Assembly: GCA_964528755.1 (NCBI GenBank) | Contig: CAZGWN010000013.1 | Location: 1-52,249, forward strand | Direction of reading: 5' to 3' | DNA: 52,249 nt | Source: Raineyella sp964528755 | Lineage (GTDB): Bacteria > Actinomycetota > Actinomycetes > Propionibacteriales > Propionibacteriaceae | Part shown: one piece after another, positions 26,828 through 34,605 of the stretch | Position numbering within the stretch: the first letter of the stretch is position 1 | Layout of the letters: each line of letters starts with the position of its first letter | The notes under the pieces: generated by a model | Told to the model about the DNA's origin: nothing | Database searches by the model: none | The model's input: only the letters and a program-made list of their open reading frames with translations | Program-made: the position numbers and the translations under genes

Positions 26828-26833
26828 ATGTTA
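26828..26833 (-). promoter_or_regulatory. -10 box TAACAT before the ATPase gene
   Basis: On the minus strand TAACAT ends 6 nt before the GTG at 26821. This gives the inserted ATPase its own promoter inside the purine cluster. Confidence 0.5.
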
Positions 26834-26847
26834 TCAGCTTTGAGAGA

Positions 26848-26877
26848 CTTTTATAGCAGCCGTAAAACGGGATAAAG
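26848..26877. other. AT-rich inverted repeat between purD and the ATPase gene
   Basis: A small palindrome CCGTAAAACGG (26860-26870) is nested within outer arms CTTTTAT and ATAAAG. It is one of the few AT-rich spots in the window. It could be a purD terminator remnant, an operator or the end of an inserted segment; none can be proven. Confidence 0.4.
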
Positions 26878-26897
26878 GCCCACAAACCTCACGAGTC

Positions 26898-28151
26898 TCA
26901 CAGCCGGATCTCCCCGCGGGCGGCCTTCAGCGCGATGTCGGTGCGGAAGAACCCGCCGGGCAGGTGGATGTCCTCCATCCGGTGGTACGCCATCGCGCGT
27001 GCCTGCGCCAGCGTCCTGCCGGTGCCGACCACGGTCAGCACCCGTCCGCCGGCGGACAACAGCTCGCCCTCGGGACTCGGCGCGGTCCCGGCCTGGATCA
27101 CCCCGGGCCCGTCCGCGCCGACAATGACGTCCCCGGTCCGTGGTCGAGCGGGATAGCCGTGCGCGGCCAGCACCACCCCGACCGCGAACCCGGGGCCGAA
27201 CCGCAGCGGCCCCACCTCCTCGAGGCTGCCAGTCGCGGCGGCGTACAGCACCTGCCCGAGCGGGGAGGTGAGCCGGGCCAGCAGCGGCTGGGTCTCCGGA
27301 TCCCCGAACCGTACGTTGAACTCCACCACCCTGATGCCGCGGGAGGTGAGCGCCAGTCCGGCGTACAGCAGGCCGACGAAAGGGGTGCCGCGGCGGGCCA
27401 TCTCCTCGATCGTGGGGCGGATCACCGTGGCCACGACCTGCTCGGTCAGGTCCGCGGGCGCCCACGGCAGTGGGGTGTACGCGCCCATGCCGCCGGTGTT
27501 GGGGCCGGTGTCACCGTCGCCGACGCGCTTGAAATCCTGCGCCGGGTCGAAGGGCAGGATGTTCGTGCCGTCGCAGATGGCGAACAGGCTGACCTCGGGG
27601 CCGTCGAGGTACTCCTCGATGACGACCCTCTCGCATGTCGCCGCATGGGCCAGCGCCGCGGCGCGGTCCTCGGTCACGAGCACGCCCTTGCCGCCGGCCA
27701 GACCGTCGTCCTTGACCACGTACGGAGCGCCGAACTCGTCCAGCGCCGCGCTCGCTTGCTCGGGGGTCGTACAGAGTCGGGCCGCGGCGGTCGGGACATG
27801 CGCGGCCGCCATCACCTCCTTGGCGAAGGCCTTCGATCCCTCGAGCCGGGCCGCCTCCTGCGAGGGCCCGAAGCAGGCGATGCCGGCAGCCCGGACCGCG
27901 TCGGCGACCCCTGCCACCAGCGGCGCCTCCGGCCCGATGACCACGAGATCGACCCCGAGCGAGCGGGCCAGCGCGGCGACGTCCGCCGGGTCGGTGGCAT
28001 GCACAGCGTGGTTGGTGGCGAACCGGGCGGTGCCGGGGTTGCCCGGGGCCACGTGGACCTCGCGGACGACAGGGTCGTGGCTGATGGCCAGGGCCAGCGC
28101 GTGCTCACGGCCCCCCGATCCCACGACGAGGACGGACTTCGGCAGATTCAC
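26898..28151 (-). CDS. purD: Phosphoribosylamine-glycine ligase (GAR synthetase)
   Basis: PurD performs the second purine step, joining phosphoribosylamine and glycine with ATP. It has 417 residues with an ATP-grasp fold: N-terminal VLVVGSGGREHALA, then VVKDDGLAGGKGV, NTGGMGAYTPLPW and VEFNVRFGDPETQ. The GTG at 28151 matches the family N-terminus; the extra upstream frame runs through palindromic repeats. TAGGCT ends 8 nt before the GTG. It heads the purD-ATPase-purBCSQ run. Confidence 0.97.
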   Translation of the reverse strand: MNLPKSVLVVGSGGREHALALAISHDPVVREVHVAPGNPGTARFATNHAVHATDPADVAALARSLGVDLVVIGPEAPLVAGVADAVRAAGIACFGPSQEAARLEGSKAFAKEVMAAAHVPTAAARLCTTPEQASAALDEFGAPYVVKDDGLAGGKGVLVTEDRAAALAHAATCERVVIEEYLDGPEVSLFAICDGTNILPFDPAQDFKRVGDGDTGPNTGGMGAYTPLPWAPADLTEQVVATVIRPTIEEMARRGTPFVGLLYAGLALTSRGIRVVEFNVRFGDPETQPLLARLTSPLGQVLYAAATGSLEEVGPLRFGPGFAVGVVLAAHGYPARPRTGDVIVGADGPGVIQAGTAPSPEGELLSAGGRVLTVVGTGRTLAQARAMAYHRMEDIHLPGGFFRTDIALKAARGEIRL

Positions 28152-28159
28152 GATCGTCC

Positions 28160-28165
28160 AGCCTA
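28160..28165 (-). promoter_or_regulatory. -10 box TAGGCT before purD
   Basis: On the minus strand TAGGCT ends 8 nt before the GTG at 28151, consistent with a start within a base or two of the codon. The palindromic repeat pair begins 35 bp further upstream. Confidence 0.5.
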
Positions 28166-28199
28166 CCGGGCCGCACCCCGCGGCCCCCCACCCCCGAGA

Positions 28200-28239
28200 C
28201 AAGCGGATCGCTCGGCATAGACAACGTGCAATCCGCTTG
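28200..28239 (-). repeat. Palindromic repeat element, copy 3 (interior inverted)
   Basis: It has the same 9-bp arms as copy 1, but the interior reads as the reverse complement of copies 1 and 2 with a single base change. Its outer flanks (GAGA before, CGT after) match copy 1 in the forward orientation. Confidence 0.9.
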
Positions 28240-28262
28240 CGTGGGCCCTGGGTCGATGCGAG

Positions 28263-28304
28263 ACAAGCGGATCGCTTGGGATAGACCACATGCAATCCGC
28301 TTGT
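28263..28304 (-). repeat. Palindromic repeat element, copy 4 (interior inverted)
   Basis: The 10-bp arms ACAAGCGGAT and ATCCGCTTGT enclose an inverted interior with about five substitutions compared with copies 1 and 2. The 3' flank (GTGT) matches copy 2. It lies 23 bp after copy 3, the same distance as between copies 1 and 2. The remainder of the 28152-28376 spacer holds a short direct repeat of GTGGTAGACCCG. Confidence 0.9.
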
Positions 28305-28376
28305 GTCGCACTCGGTGGTAGACCCGGCCCGGTGGTAGACCCGCGGTCGGACCCGGCCCGAGGCCAGCCCCCACGC

Positions 28377-29354
28377 TCACCGCCCGGCCTTCTGGTCCGT
28401 CCGGCACTTCGCGCACGGCGAGATCTGCCCCGACCATCCTCGGCTCCGCAGCACCTCGGCCACGTCGCGGGCGACCCGGCAGGGGTGGTCCACCACATCG
28501 CTCCAGCCGAACCGCAGCACGACGAAACCGCTTCGGACGAGGCGGAGGTCTCGACGTCGATCGCTCTCCACCCGGTCGCGGTGATACGCGTACCCGTCGA
28601 GCTCGATCACCACGCCGAACTCCAGGTAGGCCACGTCCACCCGGATGCCGGTGCAGACCTGCGCCTGGCGGATCCCCGCGGGCAACCCGTGGCCCTCCTC
28701 GGCGAGCTTCCGGTATTCATCCTCCAGGACGCTCTCCACACCGGCCGCCTCCCGCAAGAAACGGAGGAGATGGCCCTTGTGCCGTTGCACCCGACGTGTC
28801 TGCAGGGCCTCCAGCAGGACCTCGGGACGGGTCAGTCCTCGACGGAACGCGGTCGTGATCAGGCCGATGACGTCCCGGCGTGCCTCCGTGACGGACGCGA
28901 GGTCGAGCAGGGTGTCCTCCACCGACGTGACCCGGATCGTCCCGCCCCATCGGGTGTCGTCACGGAGGTCCACCGCCCGGCCGAGTCGCCCCAACCCGTC
29001 CTGCCGGAACCGCCAGTAGTCGGTGCTCTCCCGGTTCCGCCCCGCCGGCAACCACACGTCGTACGGCTTCGCCCGCCGATCCACCAGGCCGTGGGCGTAC
29101 GCGGCGCCCTCCCCACCGATCACCGCCTCGGCGCCGAAGCGGACCCCGACGGCCATCGCCACTGTGTCCCAGGTGACCGGTCCGGGTTCCAGACGCACGA
29201 TGCCGGGCGCCACCCGGACCCACAGGCCCTGGCGCAGATGTCGCGCGATGACTTCATCCGACAACTCGGCCCGCAGCGTCGCGCGGGTGACGACCCGGCC
29301 CGTCGCCGAAGCCGTCTCCAGCAGTTTCTCGGAAGGCTCTTGCGGTCTCTTCAC
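28377..29354 (-). CDS. AbiEi-like N-terminal domain plus DUF559 endonuclease-like domain
   Basis: This 325-residue protein has two parts. The first (about 1-110) has the winged-helix layout of type IV antitoxin AbiEi proteins (TRATLRAELSDEVIARHLRQG, then GIVRL). The last (about 235-310) is a DUF559/Vsr-type nuclease fold: RVDVAYLEFGVVIELDGYAYH, a conserved Arg in ESDRRRDL, then VLRFGWSDV. Such fusions are common in actinobacteria, often without the AbiEii toxin, and none is seen here. The start is GTG at 29354. Function is unproven; DNA binding and cleavage are the best guess. Confidence 0.75.
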   Translation of the reverse strand: MKRPQEPSEKLLETASATGRVVTRATLRAELSDEVIARHLRQGLWVRVAPGIVRLEPGPVTWDTVAMAVGVRFGAEAVIGGEGAAYAHGLVDRRAKPYDVWLPAGRNRESTDYWRFRQDGLGRLGRAVDLRDDTRWGGTIRVTSVEDTLLDLASVTEARRDVIGLITTAFRRGLTRPEVLLEALQTRRVQRHKGHLLRFLREAAGVESVLEDEYRKLAEEGHGLPAGIRQAQVCTGIRVDVAYLEFGVVIELDGYAYHRDRVESDRRRDLRLVRSGFVVLRFGWSDVVDHPCRVARDVAEVLRSRGWSGQISPCAKCRTDQKAGR

Positions 29355-29424
29355 GACCGGAGGATGGTCGGCCCGGCACCGGACTGCCCCGGATCGGCCA
29401 CACCTGTGGACAACTCCAGAGGGG

Positions 29425-30282
29425 TCACGCCCCTGTGGACGGCTCCGTCAGCTCCACCAGTCGCGCGGCGATGTCCATGCCGAGCCAGAAGAATGCCTCG
29501 TGCACATCCCCGCTCTCGCTCCACGCCCGGGCATCCCAGGTGTCCCCCGCCAGCGAATCGGCGCTGAACACCAACTGCCCGAGCGACGCCCCGCGGAACT
29601 TCGCCACGGCCTGCAGCGCCGAGGCCTCCATGTCGACCACCGCGCATCCCTGGGCGATCCGCCGAGTGGTCCGTGATCGGGTCTCACGGTAGATCGCATC
29701 GGTGGTCCAGGTGCGACCTTCGGCGTACGCCACCCCGGCCTGCGACAGCACGGATCGACAGGCCGCCACCCCGAGCGGCTCGGCCTCGACCACGGCGCCG
29801 GAGGCACCGTACTGTCCGCTCGTGCCCTCGTCGCGCAGTGCGCTGGTGACGACGAACGGATGCCCCATCACCAGGTCCGGCACCAGCACTCCGGCCGACC
29901 CCACGGCGACGAACCGGCGTACGCCTCGGGCGATCAGTTCCTCGACGACCATCGTCGCGTGCGGCGCACCGATTGACGGGTACGTCCAGCCGATCCGCCG
30001 GCCCCGATGCTCCCGTTCCCACAGGGGGCGTGGTTCGAGGATGTCGCTGAGTTCGCACGACACCTGCGAGCCGGGCCGCTCCCCCATCGACCGGACCGTC
30101 GCCGGAAGGAAACACAGCACGACGGCGTCAGGCATGTCCCGCGGAGGGTACAGCGCGGACGGCTCCAGGAACCCGGGCTCACGGAGGTCCGCGGCGACGT
30201 CATCCGGGGTGTCGAGTTCCCCGGGCCCACCGGATTCCCCGGGCCCACCGACTGCCCCGGGCCCAGCGAGTTCCCGAGTCAT
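29425..30282 (-). CDS. Nucleoside phosphorylase family protein
   Basis: This 285-residue protein has a C-terminal PNP_UDP_1-like fold (about 80-280). It shows GSAGVLVPDLVMGHPFVVTSAL, the aromatic/Met/Glu active-site region VVDMEASALQAVAKF, and a late Asp (SADSLAG). These point to a uridine- or purine-nucleoside phosphorylase or an MTA nucleosidase relative. The first 25 residues are an odd Gly/Pro/Glu repeat (GGPGE) encoded by 18-bp tandem repeats. Only 1 nt separates the ATG from the purA stop, so it is cotranscribed with purA. Substrate is not certain. Confidence 0.8.
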   Translation of the reverse strand: MTRELAGPGAVGGPGESGGPGELDTPDDVAADLREPGFLEPSALYPPRDMPDAVVLCFLPATVRSMGERPGSQVSCELSDILEPRPLWEREHRGRRIGWTYPSIGAPHATMVVEELIARGVRRFVAVGSAGVLVPDLVMGHPFVVTSALRDEGTSGQYGASGAVVEAEPLGVAACRSVLSQAGVAYAEGRTWTTDAIYRETRSRTTRRIAQGCAVVDMEASALQAVAKFRGASLGQLVFSADSLAGDTWDARAWSESGDVHEAFFWLGMDIAARLVELTEPSTGA

Positions 30283-30283
30283 C

Positions 30284-31582
30284 TCAGTCGTCGATCGGGC
30301 CGACCAGCCCGTGCCGCAGGATGACCTGTTCGCGCCCGGGCCCGACGCCGATCCCCGAGATCCGGGTCCGGCACAGCTTCTCCAGCCGCAGCACGTACTC
30401 CTGGGCGTTGGTGGGCAGGTCGGAGAAGGTCCGGCATTCGCTGATGTCCTCGTGCCAGCCGTCATGGAACTCATACACCGGCACCGCATGGTGGAAGTCG
30501 CTCTGGTTGGCCGGCAACTGCTCCAGCCGCACCCCGTTGACCTCGTACGCCACGCAGACCGGGATCCGATCCCACCCCGACAGCACGTCGAGTTTGGTGA
30601 GGAACAGGTCGGTGACCGAGTTGTACGTCGCGGCGGCCTCGACCACCAACGCGTCGAACCACCCGCACCGCCGCGGCCGCCCCGTCGTCACGCCGAACTC
30701 GCCGCCGGCCTCGCGCAGCCGCTCGCCGTCGGCGTCGAGCAGCTCTGTCGGGAACGGCCCCTCGCCCACTCGCGTGGTGTAGGCCTTGGCGATGCCGATC
30801 ACCCGCTGGATCCGCAGCGGTCCGACCCCGGTGCCGGTCAGCGCACCGCCCGCACTCGGGTTGGAGGAGGTGACGTACGGATAGGTGCCGTGGTCGACGT
30901 CGAGGTGGTGGGCCTGCGCACCCTCGAACAGCACGTTCTTGCCCTCGTCCAGCGCATCGTTGAGGACCCGCGCGACGTCGGCGACGTGGGGCCGGACCCG
31001 GTCGGCGTACGCCAGCAGTCCCTCGGCGATCTCGTGGGCGTCGACCGCGCGGCGGTTGTACATCTTGACCAGTAGCTGGTTCTTCTGCGCCAGGGCGGCC
31101 TCGACCTTCTGCTCCAGGATCGAGGCGTCGAACAGGTCCTGCACCCGCAGACCCAGGCGGTTGACCTTGTCGGCGTACGCGGGGCCGATCCCGCGGCCGG
31201 TGGTGCCGATCCGCCGCTTGCCGAGGAACCGCTCGGTCACCCGGTCGAGCGTGCGGTGGTAGGCCGTGATGAGGTGAGCATTCGGCGAGATCAGCAGCTT
31301 CTCGGTGTTGACGCCGCGCTCAGCCAGCGCGTCGATCTCGGAGAACAGCACCTCCAGGTCGATCACCACGCCGTTGCCGATGCAGGGGACGGCATCGGGG
31401 TTGAGCACCCCTGCCGGCAGCAGGTGCATGGCGAACGACTCGCCGTTGACGACGACCGTGTGTCCGGCGTTGTTGCCACCCGAGTAGCGCACGACATAGT
31501 CGACCGAGTCGCCGAGCTGGTCCGTCGCCTTGCCCTTGCCCTCGTCCCCCCACTGGGTCCCGACAACGATGATTCCGGCCAC
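30284..31582 (-). CDS. purA: Adenylosuccinate synthetase
   Basis: PurA couples IMP and aspartate with GTP on the way to AMP. It has 432 residues with the N-terminal signature GTQWGDEGKGK, NAGHTVVVNG, the GTTGRGIGPAY loop and CVAYEVNG. The GTG at 31582 gives the family N-terminus and has AGAGGTGG about 6 nt upstream; the 30 codons before it are not conserved in type. A nucleoside phosphorylase follows after 1 nt. Confidence 0.97.
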   Translation of the reverse strand: MAGIIVVGTQWGDEGKGKATDQLGDSVDYVVRYSGGNNAGHTVVVNGESFAMHLLPAGVLNPDAVPCIGNGVVIDLEVLFSEIDALAERGVNTEKLLISPNAHLITAYHRTLDRVTERFLGKRRIGTTGRGIGPAYADKVNRLGLRVQDLFDASILEQKVEAALAQKNQLLVKMYNRRAVDAHEIAEGLLAYADRVRPHVADVARVLNDALDEGKNVLFEGAQAHHLDVDHGTYPYVTSSNPSAGGALTGTGVGPLRIQRVIGIAKAYTTRVGEGPFPTELLDADGERLREAGGEFGVTTGRPRRCGWFDALVVEAAATYNSVTDLFLTKLDVLSGWDRIPVCVAYEVNGVRLEQLPANQSDFHHAVPVYEFHDGWHEDISECRTFSDLPTNAQEYVLRLEKLCRTRISGIGVGPGREQVILRHGLVGPIDD

Positions 31583-31781
31583 GATCTGCCACCTCTCGCG
31601 CGACGTCCCCCGGGATCCGTACCGGGCTCTGATGTCCGGGGCCCACGACAGCACCGCCCCGGGTCGGCCCACGGTCGCCGGGCCGACCCGAACACTCTAC
31701 CCGGGCGGGCCCTCGTCAGGCGGCCGGCCCGGACTCACCCCGTCGTGGATTCACCCTGCCCGGATTCACGCCGGCCCGTAC

Positions 31782-32597
31782 TCACTCCGGCTCGTCGGTG
31801 ACGATCTCGGCGTACGGATCCGGTGACCCCGGCCGCTCGTCGGGATCGCCGGGTCGGACCACCCGGTGGGTGTCCTCGGTCTCGTCCTCTTCGTCGGCCG
31901 GATCGTCGCCCTCCAGATCCTCCCCGGCCGGATCGTCGCCCTCCGGATCATCCCCCGGATCGTCCCCGGCAGGATCATCCCCCGCCGGATCCGGCTCCTC
32001 GCTCTGCGGACCCTCCAGGACAGCATCGCTGGGCTCGTCCTCCGCGGCGACCTCGGCCTCGAGGCGCTCCCGGCGCGGACCGGTCAGAGGGCTGTCCACG
32101 TCCCGATCGGCCGCGTCGGACAGCACCGCGGCCTCCTGCTCGTCGAGGTCCTCGATGGGCCGTTCGCTGCTCAGCACCTGGTACGCCGTCTCGGACGAGT
32201 CCCGCAGGAACTGCACACATCGCTCGAACTCGGCGGTCTCCCCGATCCGGTGCGCCGCAACCGCCAGTGCCCACAGGGCCTTGAGGAAGCCACGGTTCGG
32301 TTCGTGCTCCCACGGGATCGCGCCCTGTCCCTTCCACCCGTGTCGGCGCAGTTGGTCCAGCCCCCGGTGATAGCCGGTCCGGGCATACGCGTACGCGGCG
32401 ACGTCCCCGTCCCGCGAACCCATGTTGAGCGACCCCTCCGCCAGCAGTGCCCAGCACAGGCTGGACCCGGGATGGGCGCAAACCACATCGAGGAAGCGTT
32501 CTCGCCCGTGATCGGCGAGTTCGGGGACCGCGGGATCGTCCGGCAGCTCCGTCACACCGGCGCCGGCGGCCGCGAGAGTGAAGTGGGAGTGGGTCAT
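31782..32597 (-). CDS. DUF3151 domain-containing protein
   Basis: This 271-residue protein has residues 1-140 matching the actinobacterial DUF3151 family (RFLDVVCAHPGSSLCWALLAEG, then GYHRGLDQLRRHGWKG), helical and probably repeat-like, of unknown function. The C-terminal 90 residues are a very acidic low-complexity tail built on repeats of DDPAGDDP-type units, encoded by short tandem DNA repeats. The ATG at 32597 has TAGGCT 7 nt upstream. The position between purA and fba is the same as in mycobacteria. Confidence 0.88.
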   Translation of the reverse strand: MTHSHFTLAAAGAGVTELPDDPAVPELADHGRERFLDVVCAHPGSSLCWALLAEGSLNMGSRDGDVAAYAYARTGYHRGLDQLRRHGWKGQGAIPWEHEPNRGFLKALWALAVAAHRIGETAEFERCVQFLRDSSETAYQVLSSERPIEDLDEQEAAVLSDAADRDVDSPLTGPRRERLEAEVAAEDEPSDAVLEGPQSEEPDPAGDDPAGDDPGDDPEGDDPAGEDLEGDDPADEEDETEDTHRVVRPGDPDERPGSPDPYAEIVTDEPE

Positions 32598-32604
32598 GGC
32601 TCAC

Positions 32605-32610
32605 AGCCTA
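32605..32610 (-). promoter_or_regulatory. -10 box TAGGCT before the DUF3151 gene
   Basis: On the minus strand TAGGCT ends 7 nt before the ATG at 32597. Confidence 0.5.
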
Positions 32611-32619
32611 ATGGCACTC

Positions 32620-32652
32620 GGCCCCGGGAGCGGCGGACGCGCGCCCGGGGCC
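32620..32652 (-). terminator. Hairpin after fba
   Basis: The perfect 9-bp inverted repeat GGCCCCGGG/CCCGGGGCC has a 15-nt loop and lies 38 nt past the fba stop codon. It would separate fba transcription from the DUF3151 promoter. No U-tract is present. Confidence 0.55.
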
Positions 32653-32689
32653 GGGTGCCCGACCGGGGATCGGACCCCGGTCGAGGTGC

Positions 32690-33709
32690 TCACTTGTGGG
32701 TGCCGACGGCCCCCAGGTTCTGGCAGGCCTCGACGACGCGGGCGGCCATGCCGGCCTCCGCCGCCTTGCCCCAGGTACGCGGGTCGTACTGCTTCTTGTT
32801 GCCGACCTCGCCGTCGATCTTCAGCACGCCGTCGTAGTTGCGGAACATGTGCTCCACGACCGGGCGGGTGAAGGCGTACTGGGTGTCGGTGTCGACGTTC
32901 ATCTTCACCACACCGTACGAGACCGCGTCGGCGATCTCCTCGGGCAGCGAGCCCGACCCGCCGTGGAAGACGAGATCGAGGGACTTGTCGCTGCCGTACT
33001 TCTCGGCGATGGCGTCCTGGCACTCCTTGAGCACGGCGGGACGCAGCTTGACGTTGCCCGGCTTGTAGACGCCGTGTACGTTGCCGAAGGTCAGCGCCGT
33101 GAGGTAGCGCCCCTTCTCACCCAGGCCGAGCGCCTCGACAGTGGCCAGCGCGTCGGCCGGCGTGGTGTACAGCTTGTCGTTGATCTCGCCGACGACACCG
33201 TCCTCCTCGCCGCCGACGACCCCGATCTCGACCTCGAGGATGATGTGCGCGGCGGCCGCCTTGGCCAGCAGCTCCTGGGCGATCTCCAGGTTCTCCGCCA
33301 GCGGCACCGCCGACCCGTCCCACATGTGCGACTGGAACAGCGGCTCCTTGCCGGCGTCCACCCGCTCCTGGGAAACGGCGATCAGCGGACGGACATAGCT
33401 GTCCAGCTTCTCCTTCTGGCAGTGGTCGGTGTGCAGCGCGACGTTGACCGGGAAGTTCTTCGCCACGACGTGGGCGTACTCGGCCAGAGCCACGGCCCCG
33501 GTGACCTTGTCCTTGATGGTCGAACCGGAGAGGTACTCGGCGCCACCGGTCGAGATCTGGACGATCCCGTCGGACTCGGCCTCGGTGAAGCCACGCAGCG
33601 CGGCGATCAGGGTCTGCGAGGAGGTGACGTTGATGGCCGGGTAGGCGAAGCCACCCGCCTTTGCCCGGTCCAGCATCTCGGCATAGACCTCAGGAGTTGC
33701 GATGGGCAT
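32690..33709 (-). CDS. fba: Class II fructose-bisphosphate aldolase
   Basis: This zinc-dependent glycolytic and gluconeogenic aldolase splits fructose 1,6-bisphosphate. It has 339 residues, normal for the actinobacterial class IIA enzyme. Metal and active-site motifs are ALHTDHCQKEKLD, LEVEIGVVGGEEDGV, NVHGVYKPGNVKL, FHGGSGS and KMNVDTDTQYA. An AGAAGAG sequence precedes the ATG. Unlike many genes here, it appears to have a leader of about 140 nt. Confidence 0.97.
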   Translation of the reverse strand: MPIATPEVYAEMLDRAKAGGFAYPAINVTSSQTLIAALRGFTEAESDGIVQISTGGAEYLSGSTIKDKVTGAVALAEYAHVVAKNFPVNVALHTDHCQKEKLDSYVRPLIAVSQERVDAGKEPLFQSHMWDGSAVPLAENLEIAQELLAKAAAAHIILEVEIGVVGGEEDGVVGEINDKLYTTPADALATVEALGLGEKGRYLTALTFGNVHGVYKPGNVKLRPAVLKECQDAIAEKYGSDKSLDLVFHGGSGSLPEEIADAVSYGVVKMNVDTDTQYAFTRPVVEHMFRNYDGVLKIDGEVGNKKQYDPRTWGKAAEAGMAARVVEACQNLGAVGTHK

Positions 33710-33858
33710 GTGCTCTTCTCTCTCTCGTGGTGGCCGGTCTCCCGCTCCGCCCGTCGGGACGGCGCGCGGAGGGACCGGCGACCGGCGTCGAACTCTCCAC
33801 CGGCAAGTCTTCCAGATCCCACTGACAGACTCGCCTCGGGGAGGGGGCTACGGCCGAC

Positions 33859-33864
33859 AGCCTA
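33859..33864 (-). promoter_or_regulatory. Candidate -10 box TAGGCT of fba
   Basis: On the minus strand TAGGCT lies about 150 nt before the fba ATG, in a spacer with no gene. It would give fba a 5' leader of roughly 140 nt; no known riboswitch pattern is apparent in it. Confidence 0.35.
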
Positions 33865-33937
33865 GTGTCCGCCGATGCCCGCGCGCGCCCGGGCGGCCCC
33901 TCACCGGCGACGCGTCGACCGGGCGGTCGCGGCCGCG

Positions 33938-34561
33938 TCAGTGCGCGATCCCGTCGAAGGAGACCGAGCACCGCCCCCGGGAGTACAGCCACAGCGCGTC
34001 GTTCAGCGCGGCCGGAGTGACGGCCAGGTCGTCCACCCCGACCTCCCACGGACCGCCCGGGGTGGCGAAGACGTACCGGTCACCGCGCCCCCAGCGCCCC
34101 GGTCGGGAGTCGACCGGGCCCACGGCATCCCAGTCCCAGAAATGGCCGGCGACCTGCAGCCCGGGCCACGACGCGGTGACCACCTCACCGGTCCCGATCT
34201 CTGAGCGGAACCGGACCTTCCGGCGCCAGTCGACCAGCCGGACGAGGATCAGCGCCACGCTGAGCCCGAGCACCGCGGCGGTGATGCCCCACTGCCCGGT
34301 CCCCTCCCAGGAGTCCCCATGGCGGCGCGACCACAGGTAGTACCCGCCCCAGACGAGGAGCGCGAGGATCAGCCCGACCACCGAGGCACGGAACCGTGCC
34401 CGGGCGGCCGCCACCCGTCCGTCGGCGGCCCGCGGATCCCACGACACGTGCAGGAAATCGCGGGGGTCGGCCGACGGTACGGGCCCGACGGGTCCGACGG
34501 GAGTCGACGGAGGAGCCGTCGCGGGAGAGGCTACGGGTCCGGGAGACGGTGCCGACTGCAT
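33938..34561 (-). CDS. Membrane protein of unknown function, two transmembrane helices
   Basis: This protein has 207 residues. A Pro/Ser-rich N-terminus is followed by a DPRDFLHVSWDPRAADGRV stretch, two hydrophobic segments (about 70-90 and 100-120) with a short charged loop, and a C-terminal soluble domain with many Trp residues (GLQVAGHFWDWDAVG, GPWEVGVDDL). The ATG at 34561 is preferred over the TTG at 34585 because GAGAAT lies 6 nt before it. It reads with the gntR gene upstream across a 44-nt gap but probably ends a unit. The family is not recognised. Confidence 0.65.
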   Translation of the reverse strand: MQSAPSPGPVASPATAPPSTPVGPVGPVPSADPRDFLHVSWDPRAADGRVAAARARFRASVVGLILALLVWGGYYLWSRRHGDSWEGTGQWGITAAVLGLSVALILVRLVDWRRKVRFRSEIGTGEVVTASWPGLQVAGHFWDWDAVGPVDSRPGRWGRGDRYVFATPGGPWEVGVDDLAVTPAALNDALWLYSRGRCSVSFDGIAH

Positions 34562-34605
34562 GCCCCCATTCTCACCCGTCGGCAAGGGGACCGGCGCGGC
34601 CTGGC

